A program made the translations under genes and the position numbers. The notes under the pieces were generated by a model. It was not told the origin of the DNA, did not search any database, and saw nothing but the letters and a program-made list of their open reading frames with translations. Of a stretch of DNA of 64,000 bases, positions 32,761 through 44,430 are shown piece after piece. Source of the stretch: Symsagittifera roscoffensis (Eukaryota; Xenacoelomorpha; Acoela; Convolutidae); assembly GCF_963678635.1 (NCBI RefSeq), contig NC_087070.1, forward strand, positions 36,833,109 through 36,897,108, read 5' to 3'. Positions within the stretch are counted from its first letter, which is position 1; each line of letters opens with the position of its first letter.

Positions 32761-33909
32761 CATTTCTTGATCGATAGTTAACACTATTTATGAAAGCCGT
32801 TGGCAAGGCCAAAAAACGGCAGTTTATAGGTCAAAAACTGAAATGCCCATAGTACTGAAAGCTTGAGAATTAGATTTTTTGCAGACAAGAAATGAATTCA
32901 ACTAGTTTTTTAGCTGTGCTTTTAGCTTTTACTTTGTTTTACTAGACTCTATTATAGCATTTATGCTGCTAAATTTATTGGTAAATTCTTTATAAATCTA
33001 TTTCTTTTTCTATGCTATATTATTTGTCTGTCAGTAATTGAGAAAACCGTTAAAATGTCTTGTATTTCTATTGAGCTGCTTGAGGCTGGAAACAACACGT
33101 AAACAAGTTGCGAAAGTTTCCGCATATTTTAACACGAATGGCTTATAGTTACCGGAAAACATGTAATTAAAACTAAAAGAAACTTCCTTAAATGGAGAAA
33201 TCTGAAAAGAAAAAAATGCATTGAAAAGTTTGTTATTCGTTTTAACATAAGATAATTTCAATTGAAGTATTGATCAACGAAGTAAAGACTGTTATTGTTT
33301 CGAATAATGAAAATGTAGAGAAACTTGGTTTTCTGGTGTGTATTTAACTCTTTTCTTGTTCTCGCTAAATAGGTACCGCAAGTTATTGGACTGGGTTGAG
33401 TGATATATCATATTAAAGCCCTTTCAGTCTTGATTCCAACATAAAAAAAGTTTCCCAGTGTTGAGAAAAACCGATTTGAAATTTAAGATTTTTTGAACCA
33501 ATTTGCTCGTTTTTTTTTGGGGGGGGGGGGGTTGAGTCAGTTGAATAGCTAGCTTTGAAGAACTTGAACTATTTTGCGAACTGATTCTGCTTTGAAATGA
33601 CTGAAAAAATTTAGCTTCATTGTTTGAGAAACTAGCTAAAACAAAAAAACTTCTCACAATCGGTTTGCTCTTAGAATTAGCTCGACATATATCAAAGCTT
33701 CACCGCTTCAGTAGCTTGTTTAGAAAAAACTTCAAATTTCGCGAAGGTATTCGCTCTAAGAAAAAACCGTGATTTGTTTCGAAGTTTCATTACTTGATTA
33801 GCTTACGTAGGAAAATCATGCCTTTTTACAAACCGATTCGTTTAAGAAAATATTTTTTTTGCAAATGGAACTAAAATTTAAAACATGAAACGTTTCGTCG
33901 CTTCATTGC
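32761..33909. other. No gene seen
   Basis: AT-rich, with a fragment of the dispersed repeat at about 33340-33430 and a TTTTTGGGGGGGGGG run at about 33510-33530. Confidence 0.4.
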
Positions 33910-34278
33910 TTGCATCTGAAAAACTACTGCGAACGATTTAATTGTTTAATCATTTTAGTGGAGACGCTCTTGCTAGTTTCTACCATATGTATGCGACCAA
34001 TGGGGTCCCAGCCGAGTGTGCGATCAACCAGTGGTGTCTCAGTTGAATATGGGCGACTAGTCGGGTCACGGCAGGGTAAAAAGGGTAATTTCAAGACTCT
34101 CGTTGATAAGCTTGAGAGAAACAAGCTCTCTAAGAAAACTACAAGTTACAAGAGGCAACACGTTTTGAAGTTCCTGCTGAAAAGGAAAAACCCTAATAGT
34201 GCAATTGCCTGTTCAACTACCTCTCGTCGTCCCCTAATTAACCAGCCGTCATCCAAGTCATTTTCTTTAAGTTGCTAA
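33910..34278 (+). other. Unrecognised ORF of 122 codons
   Basis: It is open from 33910 to a stop at 34276-34278, about 2.4 kb after DCAF12. Its N-terminus has a hydrophobic stretch (IILVETLLLVSTICM) and its C-terminal half is Lys/Arg/Ser-rich (LERNKLSKKTTSYKRQHVLK). The local base composition is less AT-skewed than its surroundings, and AATAAAAATA follows about 35 bases after the stop. I know no family for it. It could be a small gene, an exon or chance. Confidence 0.25.
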
Positions 34279-34525
34279 TTTTTTGTCCCCAATAAGATAG
34301 TAAAGAATAAAAATATACTTAATGCAGTAACTTTGTTTTGTTTAGAGCCTAAGTGATAAGAGCATAAGTGCTTTAGATTCAGGAAACTCAATCTGTTCAA
34401 GTTGTAGTGTTTTTTAAATGATGCGCCTTTTTTGAGTTAGGGAATTTTTCCGTAACTTGCCACTCGATGCCATTTTCATTTATCGCGAGGGTTTGTTGAA
34501 AATTTTGTGATCTCCCGGGTTGACC

Positions 34526-34636
34526 AAAATGTGCAACCATACGTCGCACCATGCCTGGTTTCATGGAAGCCATGAAAAATTGCCGACGTATTTTTATGTT
34601 TAAATAACACATTTTCCATGCATGGTTGCACATTTT
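34526..34636. repeat. 15-bp perfect inverted repeat
   Basis: AAAATGTGCAACCAT (34526-34540) pairs exactly with ATGGTTGCACATTTT (34622-34636). The spacer holds further CATACGTCGCACCATG text related to the minisatellite at 34721. Confidence 0.9.
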
Positions 34637-34720
34637 TTATTATGGGGCGCTTCAAATTAGACAATATTGATACTTTTACCAGGGCTTTTGATAATTTATG
34701 TCACCATGGATGCTTGCAAT

Positions 34721-34852
34721 GTATGGTTACAATGGTATCACGGATGGCGCGACGTATGGTTACTATGGTATCATGCATGGCGCGACGTATGGATACCATG
34801 AAAACATATATGGCGCGACGTACGACTAACAAAGAACAATAATTGGCGCGAA
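34721..34852. repeat. 33-bp minisatellite with GGCGCGAC ends
   Basis: Four units of exactly 33 bases (starts at 34721, 34754, 34787, 34820) of the form GTATGGTTAC...GGCGCGAC. They diverge progressively to the right. Because 33 is a multiple of three, the array stays open in frame and gives an 11-residue repeat like MVTMVSRMARR in the frame 34618-34842. Confidence 0.92.
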
Positions 34853-35515
34853 ATAGAAACCGAATAAACAAGTAATTTCAATATTATCGTGGGTTTCCAA
34901 AAATTGCTCTGAACGACCTCAGACGTTGGTAGTAAAAAAAATTTTCTGCCGTTCAGAGCAAAAATTTGGTTCCCAAGCAAAGCACTTTAATATTCGATGT
35001 ATAAAAATATACCTGTAAGGCAAAAAACTTTACCTGATGACGCCAGAAAACATACCTGGTGATGGCTGAATAACGGTTTCAAAAAACTGTTCAAAACAAA
35101 ACTATTTAACTTCTATTTTCTTGGTTTTCCAGAGAAAAAGATGTGAAAAATCTCTTCCATGCGTAGCACCATATATGTTGCGACGTATGATTTGAATGGT
35201 GAAAATTTTTCATATTTTAACAACAGCTTGCATAAGGAGGATAAACCGTTTTTTCACTAATTTAATCTATTCAAAAGCTATTTTCAGGGTTTTTGAAACA
35301 AACGTATGTGCCACGTCTGATTGGTCATTTTCCATACAAATCATGCATGGATGTGTATGTTTGCGCATTATCTTCTATCGTGGGCAACCCGTGCTCGGGT
35401 TTCATCTTTCAATTCAATTAACTTCTTAACCCGTATGTCGTTCCTCCAATAATAATCCGTTTTTTGTCAAGAGGCATTAGTAGCGTCGCCTCCTGTGTAT
35501 TTGTCATGTTGTTCA

Positions 35516-37273
35516 TTACGAGGCCAAAATGTGCATTCTGTGCATTGTAAGTGGATTCCGCAACATGCCAAAATCATATTTAACGCAGAATCCGCAACAT
35601 TGCCACTTTTCTTTGATATTCCTTGCTGTTTCACATTCCACAGACAAATACCTAGAAGACTACCGCTCAAAATCGCTCTGAAAATAGGCGAATTTGCGGA
35701 ATTTGCAACCGTATTTACGGAGTCCAGAACAGTTTGTGGAATCCATAAATAAATAATAGGACATGTGTATATTTAAATTGAGCTGTTGCGGAATCTGCAG
35801 CTGTAAGCGGAATCCGCAAAGTGTTAGTGGAATGCGAATTTTGTGTGCGGTTACATATATGTAAATATGTAGTAGCTTTTAAAGTTATATCTTTTGATTG
35901 CTAGCTGGTCACCAGCAAGTTCAATCTGAATAACTAAATCACTAAATTGATCAGCTACCTGTTGAAATGCCTAAAGTTCGATCTCAATTCCTGTCAAGCA
36001 CCCAGCTTCAGTATTTGGGATTGATGGAATCCAAAAACTGACCTAATTCTGCGATATGCTGTGCATTATGTTTGTGAACACTTTCAACCCAAAGACTCCA
36101 AATAATGAGTTTTTTCCATATTTATTCCATATTAACTCATTATTTGGGATTTCATCAATCCCAAATACTGACGAGTATTTGAGACTGATGGAATTCCAAA
36201 TACTAACCTATCGGTCAAATGCTGTGCGTTGTGTTTCTAAACATTCTAAACCCAATGACTCCAAGTTATGATTTTTTTCCATATTTATTTCATTCTAATC
36301 CAATATTTGGGATTCCATCAATCCCAAATACTGACCACTATTTGAGATTAATGAAATCCCAAACACTGACGAGTATTTGTGATTGATTGAATCCCAAATA
36401 CTGACCTAGCTCGGCCTTATGCTGTGCATTGTCTTTCTGAACACTCAACCCAATGACTCCAAATAATGAGTTCATTCCTTATTTATTGCATATTAATCCA
36501 GTATTTGGGATTCTATCAATCTCAAATAGTGACCAGTATTTGAGATTGATGCAATTCCAAATATTGGGACATCGGCGATATGCTCCGGGTTGTGTTTCTA
36601 ATCACTCTAAGCCCAATGACTCCAAATAAAGAATTTATTTCATTTTTATTCCATATTATTCGAATATTTGGGATTTCATCAATCCTAAATACTGACCAGT
36701 ATTTGGGATCGTTGGAATCCCAAATTTTTATTATTCGGCGATATGCTGTGCGTTGTGTTTCTAAACACTCTCAACCCAATGACTACAACTATTGAAGTTA
36801 TTCATTTATTCGATGTATCCCAAATACTAAAAAATGACATCCACCGATTTAGTTAACCAGTGTTTTAAGATTTGTTCGTGGATTCCGCTGACAATGGTTA
36901 TGTCCTTGCTTTTGAAATCCGCATTGCTAATGATAAGAATTCCAGCTCTAGTTTTTAATTCTTGGTATGCAAGTTGAGTAATAAACGAAATTGGGAATCT
37001 AGACACATTTGCGGATTTCACTTACAGTTTGTCGAATCCACTTACAGTTGAGGAATCCAGAACAACTAGCTATATTCGCTTGTTGCTGAATTTGTGACAA
37101 CACAAATGTGCCGACAAATTTTACGTTACAGTTATTTGTACGCGGAATCAACGGAAGTTTTGTAAGTGGAATCCACTTACATTTTGGAACATGTTTAAAA
37201 GTTAGTTTTTGAAATCCAGGAACATACAGACACAAAATTGTGCGCCTATTCTGTGCACAGTTTGGCCTCGTAA
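35516..37273. mobile_element. Non-autonomous element with 20-bp TIRs and an internal satellite
   Basis: TTACGAGGCCAAAATGTGCA (35516-35535) is matched at 19 of 20 positions by the reverse complement of 37254-37273. Inside both ends lie repeated motifs of the form GTAAGTGGATTCCGCAAC, forward on the left (about 35548, 35800) and inverted on the right (about 37030, 37165). This resembles subterminal transposase-binding repeats. The centre is a tandem array of about 163 bp. Flanking 8-mers match at only 5 of 8 positions, so the superfamily is uncertain. No transposase is encoded. Confidence 0.75.
36005..36830. repeat. Satellite-like tandem array, unit about 163 bp
   Basis: About five units begin with AGTATTTG.GATTGATGGAAT at about 36010, 36172, 36372, 36534 and 36697. 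The shared core includes GATATGCTGTGCGTTGTGTT, AACCCAATGACTCCAA and CCATATTTATTCCATATTAA. Each unit holds near-palindromes ATTTGGGATT...AATCCCAAAT. One unit carries an extra half-palindrome of about 30-35 bp. Confidence 0.9.
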
Positions 37274-37329
37274 TTTTATCATTCGTACTACAAAATTTTT
37301 TCAGGTTTATCAAAATAGAGTGAATTCAG

Positions 37330-38870
37330 GAAACCATTGATGAAAAGTGTCAAGACTGCCTCCGTCATAATTTACGACGACAAAATCAAGCTTTTTTTGG
37401 TAAAGCGGCAATATTTCAGGAGGAGCTGCTCCATTTAGCAAAAAATACCGAACACAAGCGATCACTAATACTATAGTTTGCTTAGTGGGCGCTCAGATTT
37501 GATGAAGTCAGAGGTCATAGCGCAAAAAAAACGCTATCGAACGATGCTCGAATACAGGTCATTGGTCTCGCAGTCGGGCAAGTATAAGTCAAGTAAATAT
37601 AAGTCAGCTTCGAATGCTCCTCGTCAGCGACCTTGTGATTATGTTTTTGTGCTTTTCCTCCTTGAAGTCCAGAGGAAAAAGAGGCCTCTATCCAGCTTAA
37701 GGAGCAAAAATTGAAATTGGAAACATAACAGAAACTAACGAGTAAAATACAAGAAGTTGGCTGGGGCCGAAATAGCTGATTTCAACATCAAAGAGAAGAC
37801 TTGTCAGATTAACAAGAGGAGCTTCCATTTAGATTTAGAAAATGAGGCACATTCAGCCTCCAAGACCGTGAAATATAAATACAAAGATTTGTGTGCAACA
37901 CCGCAGCAGTCGCTCTGCATCTTTACGCACCGAATTCTTACTCGAGTGGAAGAACCGTATATTGCACACCTTTGTCCCTTCCTTCACAGTCTGATCATAG
38001 TATTTCTTATGTTACAGGGTCATTAGTGGGCGTCCCGTCTGGTATTTCCCTGTCCCGTACACTACGTTCTTCTTAACGCAGCAATTGGTAAATAATCAAA
38101 GTTCATCGAGCGCTGAGCCAAAGCCTACAAAGATGCAAGACTCGGTCAAAGCAATAAGTATAGTTCGTCGATATCAATTACCTGAAACGAAAAAAACGCA
38201 ATATAACGGCGACATCTTGTAGCAATGGCATGTGTAGTTGATGCAATTTGTGAGCACCATCACATCGGTTCTTTTGTCGCGCTCATCGATAATGTGAAAC
38301 TGATTCATTTGAAAACAAAAGTCACTGGTAAGGTTAAAAGAGTGCCCACTTGTAAAAGTTGCTTAATTTCGCCACTGTTTGCATGGATAATTCTGAGAGC
38401 CTTGTAGGTCTTGCTTCATTGGTGTTTATCCTCGTTGTAACGTTCAAATCCCTTTACCATCACCATGATCTTCATCGTTTGACTTAGATACTGCATGTTT
38501 CAATTGCAACACAAAACATGCTGATAAAGTCTTTGTATGATATCGAGTCGTTTGGAGCAGAACAGGAATTCAACGCTCATTCAGAAGCCGACAAAATAGC
38601 TTCGAAGATGCTTCACCCTGATTATTCGCTTGAGATGGTGTGGTTTACCAACAATGTTAAACAACCCGACAATCAGTGCATCTCGCTAACACATGTGAAT
38701 TCACTAGGGAAAATTCTTGATAAAGACAACGGTTTGAAGGTAACCATTCAAAGTCATTTCAAAGGGGCGCGTCGAAAAATTAATAAAACCCAATTTTATG
38801 ACCAAAGTTCCGTATTGGTTGTGAGTGGTACCTCCCTCGCCATCCTGTAGCACTTAAATCGGAATAAACC
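37330..38870 (+). pseudogene. BEL/Pao-like gag and protease-RT linker relic
   Basis: Broken + strand frames. One has coiled-coil-like text (ASIQLKEQKLKLET, SKIQE) of the kind found in BEL/Pao gag. The frame 38518-38850 has SLYDIESFGAEQEFNAHSEA, then YSLEMVWFTNNVKQPDNQ, which resembles the linker with 'ES.G' and 'Y.v.LpW....LP.N' before the RT. No RT or RNase H follows before the A/C-rich block. Together with the integrase remnant at 46.7-47.4 kb this may be one element split by later insertions. Confidence 0.45.
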
Positions 38871-39398
38871 AGAAAAGGTCCGGCTATTAATGAACTTTGC
38901 CTTCAAGTGCAAGTATGCCAGTGCACGCGGCATCCCTTCGGTGCCCGGGACTCACCGACGCACGCTAATTTTGCTCCACAGCGAATGGTAAATGATAACA
39001 AAGAAATATATCTGGAAGTGGAACCAGATCTAAACTAGTATTTATCATTGGTTATTATTATGATATTTTATCTCTATAAAATATTAAATACTAACCAATC
39101 ATTCTCCATCAAACTAACAACCTGTTTATTTGTAAAGTGTTGAAGCTACTTGTAGTTTCAACACCAGAACAATTTGAATTCAGCTTAGAATACAGTTGTT
39201 CTCATTCTGGAACTAACTCGCGCAAACCGGTGTACACTAGATCAATGAGACTAGGAGATATAAGAGTAAAATTAAGATTGGTATTAGACTAAGAAGTTGC
39301 ACGAATCTATCCGGCCGAAAATAAGATAGCGTGACGAGCAGACAGTGTACCTTATCTGAAATTACTCTATGAGTACAGTAAACTATACTTAAATCATC

Positions 39399-39430
39399 TG
39401 GTGTGACCAATGAGGCTCGAACTCACGACC
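39399..39430 (-). repeat. tRNA 3'-end-like sequence
   Basis: On the - strand this reads CGTGAGTTCGAGCCTCATTG followed by GTCACACCA: a T-arm with box B, an acceptor and CCA. On the + strand TGGTGTGACCA would equally suit a retroelement primer-binding site. A SINE tail and a PBS cannot be separated without a paired LTR. Confidence 0.45.
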
Positions 39431-39434
39431 TTAA

Positions 39435-42400
39435 GATTATTTAGGTTCAACCCCTACATCTGAAAAAATCAAAGAAAACCCTTTTAATCCCCCAGCCACT
39501 ACAGAACATCTCCCATTTTGGATGACACAAACTTTCACCCAAGGCGAACCAAACTTAATAAAAGACCCAATAGACGTTTCATCTGACACATCTTTGTCAC
39601 TACCTGAAATTCTTTCACTTTCCTCAACGCCTTCTTTAACTCCAATTTCACAAACACCAATTCCTCCAAATTTTCCTATAAATCTCGACGCCAGATATAG
39701 AAAAAATTCAACAAATAACATACAACTACAAATAGATTGGAATACATTCGTAGCAACCCCTCCATTATTTGGACAACATCACGAAAGTCACAGATTACAC
39801 AACTGGGCACTAAGTAGACTAGATTATCGACAGGACATTCACAAAGATATTCAAGAACATAATATACAAATACTTAGACAAGACAACTTGACAATAAAAT
39901 TCGAAATCACAGTAAAACTAAACTATATAGTTCACCATCCCTTACCCCTAGCACCTCCAAGTATAACAGCTCAATCCTTACCTCCCTCGTTTATAACCAC
40001 AGAAGTAATCTACAAATACGATAATTTGTAGACACAAAAAAGACAATAGGATATATCACCTTTTATAATCCATATTCAGGACTATCATACACATGTATAT
40101 TTTAAAGATAAAAATTTTTCAAACTCTTTTCTCTTTCAATTTTTCAGAACCTGATCCCAATAATCCTTCACATCGAACTGGACCCCTGGATTTACTAGTC
40201 ACACACTATGACTGTGAAGCAAATGAACAAAAAACATTACACAAATATGCAATAAACCAAGTCACTCAATGTGAATCCGAACCACAATCACTTGAAACAA
40301 CAAATGTAATAGCAAAATTTTTCTCAAAAGCTAGAGCTACAACACTAATAGGATATAAACTCACAGCAACATTTTCCGAAAAGAAAGTATATTGTTCACA
40401 TGTTTCAAACGGAAACAAAAACAGATTAGACCACCAATCTTTCTACCAAAGTAACCTCGAAAGACTATATTTCCTCAGATTGTAAAAACGAACTTAAAAG
40501 ACTAAAAATCACATCAAATTAAGACACATACAGAAAACTAGTGAATTTTCAAGTTTTTCCAGACTTAGCTCATCAAGCTGAACTTGAAAAATACCAAGGT
40601 CATATAAGACTAGATACCAAATTTCCATTTCACGGAGCACATGGAAGATTAACATATGATCTCCATAATAAAAACTGGGTACCACACATTGGAATAAACA
40701 ATCCCTCAAATTGTAAAGCAGATACAAAAACAAAGGATACCAAGAAATAATGTTTTTTGATTGGAAAAAACAACTTGAAAAAGTACAACTAACACGTGAT
40801 TTAAAAGTTGACACTATAATTCATCAAGGAATCAGACTCCCTTACAAAAATGACCAAGGATATTGCCATCCTACAACGTGCACACAAAGCATCAATCGTT
40901 TGGTTCCCCGAAGACACCTGTACAACATTTCAAGTAGCAAAAGTACACGCTAGAATGATATAATTTCATCAAAAATATTTTATTGAATCAATCCCGTTTG
41001 AAGATGTAAACCCTGACCAAATTAGACATAGTAATTATAATTTCAGAAACATTCATAATATAAAGAATAAATTAACACGTTTCCAAATATACCCAGAAAC
41101 AGAACTTGCATGTAAATACTACAAACCACTTTACAAAACACAATATTCAGAAATTCTTGTCGAATACGAAAACGGTTTCGACATGAATACAGGAAAACTA
41201 ATTATACATCCAATGGCTACACCTCGCTCATACTCTGACGAGAACTCACATGTCTCAGTGAAATTTCAAAAGAACACAGGAAGAACCGGTGGAAAATCAA
41301 AACCACAAGATACAGAAAGTACACGTTTATAAGAAAAATCACTCATGATCAACACTTACTTTGGCGCAATCCACTATGACATACACTTAGACATGAAATT
41401 AAATTATACAATAAGTAGAATCTTTCCAGAAATGTCTTTGATAGAACTTGAAACCTTCCATCAATTATGCGAACTTGAACGCACACAAGTTTTACAATCA
41501 CTCGCACTAGCAGTACTAAAAATCCCTTATACACGATATTTATTGTCAGGAAACAGATTAAGTTTTTTTGACTACGAAGGAAATATTTTATGGTATTACA
41601 CCATTACACCTGTACCAAAAAAAGTATCAACTTTATATTTTTTGAAGACAAAAGATGCTATAAAAGAATCCCAAAATTCTACAAAAATAAAGTAAATTTT
41701 GTTGATACACTCTCCCGCAGACCTTATTTTTGGGATACAGCAGTCCCATGTGGATCAGAGAACAGCCACAATGTAGTACAACTGAACCCTGACAAAGATA
41801 AATATTATCTTCTCACACCATACCCTACACTCATGCAACCACTCAAAAAATTTTCACCAGAAAGCATTAGAGCTATTGCCCGCAATCCCAATATTGATTT
41901 ACAATCAATCGGCATATACTCTAAATCAGACGTTCAACATCGCATTCGCACACAACAATTTCCAGAAATACTGACAAAAATAGACACAATCCAACGACAA
42001 TCCATAGATCAAAACTTACGCTAACTTGCAGAAACAGCAGGATTTTTCAGACATATACGCACAAGACTATAGCGGATATTTTGAAGATCTAAAAGATTAC
42101 ATTTACTTAAATGGCGAAAAAAACAGACCACAAGATACATCACCAATAAATATTTTCAGTTTTGTAAATTTGAAAAACGAACTTCTTGCCTTTCTAAGAT
42201 GGCCTTACTACATCTTAGAAAAATTGACTATATTATACGCAATGTTTAATTTTCTTGGATTTCTTTTCTCTCTCTTAAAAGGAATATACAATACATGCGC
42301 AATACACACACAAGTAAATAAAAAGGCAAGCGTAGCACGCATTATTTTCGCAGGATTTTTGGAATATTTTCAACATCAATCAATAAAATTCTTTTAGACG
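39435..42400 (+). pseudogene. Envelope-like membrane glycoprotein relic (endogenous viral or LTR-element env)
   Basis: A series of frameshifted + strand frames (39435-40031, 40093-40485, 40541-40750, 41345-41695, 41590-42024, 42026-42397). They share A/C-rich codons and read like one long secreted/membrane protein. Towards the end are a Cys-Lys/Arg-Pro-Tyr-rich segment with a conserved-looking Cys pair (41655-41756) and then a Trp/Tyr-rich hydrophobic membrane segment at about 42180-42290 with a basic tail. This layout fits env-type glycoproteins acquired by LTR elements from negative-strand RNA viruses. I cannot name the family. At least five breaks make it non-functional. Confidence 0.4.
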
Positions 42401-42699
42401 CTCAAATAAAAGAATACAATACCAAGTTATCAACAACACCAAACACGTATGACGAATCACGAAACAATACAAATACAACAGCACCACAATTACAAAATCC
42501 TAACCATAAACACCCCTGATCATTGGCACCAAGAAATTTTAGAAATATTGCCTATCAGGCCGCATAACTTCGAGATCTAATTATCCACAAAGCCCAATCG
42601 AACACATAATAACCGAACAACCCAACATAGACGACACATATGAACAAATTATAGAACAACCACACACCACTAATTTTTGTTCTCAGGACAACCATCTTT

Positions 42700-44430
42700 T
42701 TAGCCCACGATGAGCCGCCAAATTGGATCCCTCCATCGATTAATTTCCCACCAAGCCAACCTTCAGGACAACTTCCCCATCATCCCACTTTTTGCTTTCC
42801 CCCACCTCAATCACCTCGTCCTAACACCTCACCCAGCATGGAATCAGATACTTAATCCAACACAACAGTATATAACACCACCTCCCAATTCAACAACTCC
42901 GATATCGAAACACCCGACAAATTTGCAAATTCTGAACCCAGCACATCTACATTTTCTCAACCTCCCTTTAAACCTCTTCATTCCCAAGTCAAAATTGAAC
43001 CTCCTTCTCCTCCCTCTTTCATTTCACATGTCACACCAACATATTCCCCTCTAACCAGCGAACCACCCGATAACAACGACCAAGATATCACATGAACTTG
43101 ATAACTTCATAACACTATAACCACAATTGCAACACCCTCAAACACTAAGTATTCACCAGCTTTCACGGTCTTTCACATCATCCAATCCATCAAGCCCAAC
43201 CCCCTTTTCAACTTAAACACGCTCCCAAAATCCCACTTCTTCATCAACCCCATCCTCTAGTACCAACCGCGCTTATAGAACCTTTAAACGAAAATTCCCA
43301 AATACCCCGTTACCATCTAACCCAGGAACATCCACCTCATTTATAAATCATCCACTTCACACTAATACGAAAGAATTCCTACAAGTATGTCTACCCTTTT
43401 TCCCCCAATATACATACTTCCATTCCGACCCCAATGATGAAAGACCAAATTATGTCAATGAGCATGTCATATCCCACACTCTCATGGACATCTCATTACC
43501 ACTTTACTAATCCCCTAACATTACCACTATATAACATCCCTCATAATAATTAAGTACCCAGCACCTTCCTCTACCATCTCACAACAGCACTAACCCCAAG
43601 CCAGTTCACGCAAATAGTTCAAGCAAATTCACTGCACCTAAAGCTAATAATCACTCCATCGATTATTACGATCATATTATCATCCGGCCAAATGAAGACA
43701 TTTGTCTACTTGGCGACCCATATACTAGTCCTCAATTAACCGAAAAAATTTTCATAAAAACCTCATACACTTTCACCCTCAACATCCTAAAGAAAAAATA
43801 TGACAAAGTCATCTCCGCAGCACTACGTAATACTAATGCTTATGAATCATACTTTAACAAATTTAACCATTTTTCAATAACCTTTCATTTCCTCACACCA
43901 AAAGAACGTGATCTGCACTGTTCACACGAATTTATGTTACGAACTAAAAAAACACATACGTACACTTATCATAAATTTATTGAAAGTCATTACACTCACA
44001 ATACACCAGCACCACAACCTCACCATAGATTTCAACACATTAACTCTAAATACACATCACCGTTTTTCTTAACTTTACCTATTGTATTAAAAACACTAAC
44101 CTACAAGACACCATCCGAAATTATGATCCCATCACCCAGATGTATTTCTTCTGCCCACTAAAGAAACTCCTAAACGTTGACGAATCCCGCCCAATGATTA
44201 TCCCCCATGAATTCCTTCGGCCCGTCGAAATCCCAATCCTAGAATTCATATATAACACTCGCTATAACCGCAAATTATATTACCTAATTCAAAACACACC
44301 GTATGAGCAATCACCTAACACTGAAGAACGTAGCATCATTAAAGCACTTGAATGGCTTTGGCCACTTTTGCGAACTAAAATTATCATTCGTTTTTTTTTC
44401 ATTCGTTTTTTTTCATTCGTTTGTTAGCTA
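42700..44430 (+). pseudogene. Unrecognised A/C-rich ORFs, Pro-rich then globular
   Basis: Pro/Ser-rich frames (about 42700-43060) are followed by a frame open from about 43545 to 44161. That frame includes IIIRPNEDICLLGDPYTSPQ and TFTLNILKKKYDKVISAALR, with HFLTPKERDLHCSHEF further on. Next is 44140-44427 with MYFFCPLKKLLNVDESRPMI and ILEFIYNTRYNRKLYYL. The order of a Pro-rich segment before a helical globular segment would suit a gag-like capsid, but no gag motif or CCHC knuckle is visible. Codon use matches the env-like block upstream. Confidence 0.35.

Noticed and set aside
34715-36830. CRISPR-like array
   Set aside because: Adjacent tandem units have no unique spacers between constant repeats, and the context is eukaryotic. 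These are a minisatellite and a satellite.
39138-39397. A 5' LTR ending just before the tRNA-like sequence at 39399
   Set aside because: The segment starts TG and ends CA before a PBS-like TGG, but I found no second copy downstream, so it cannot be called an LTR.
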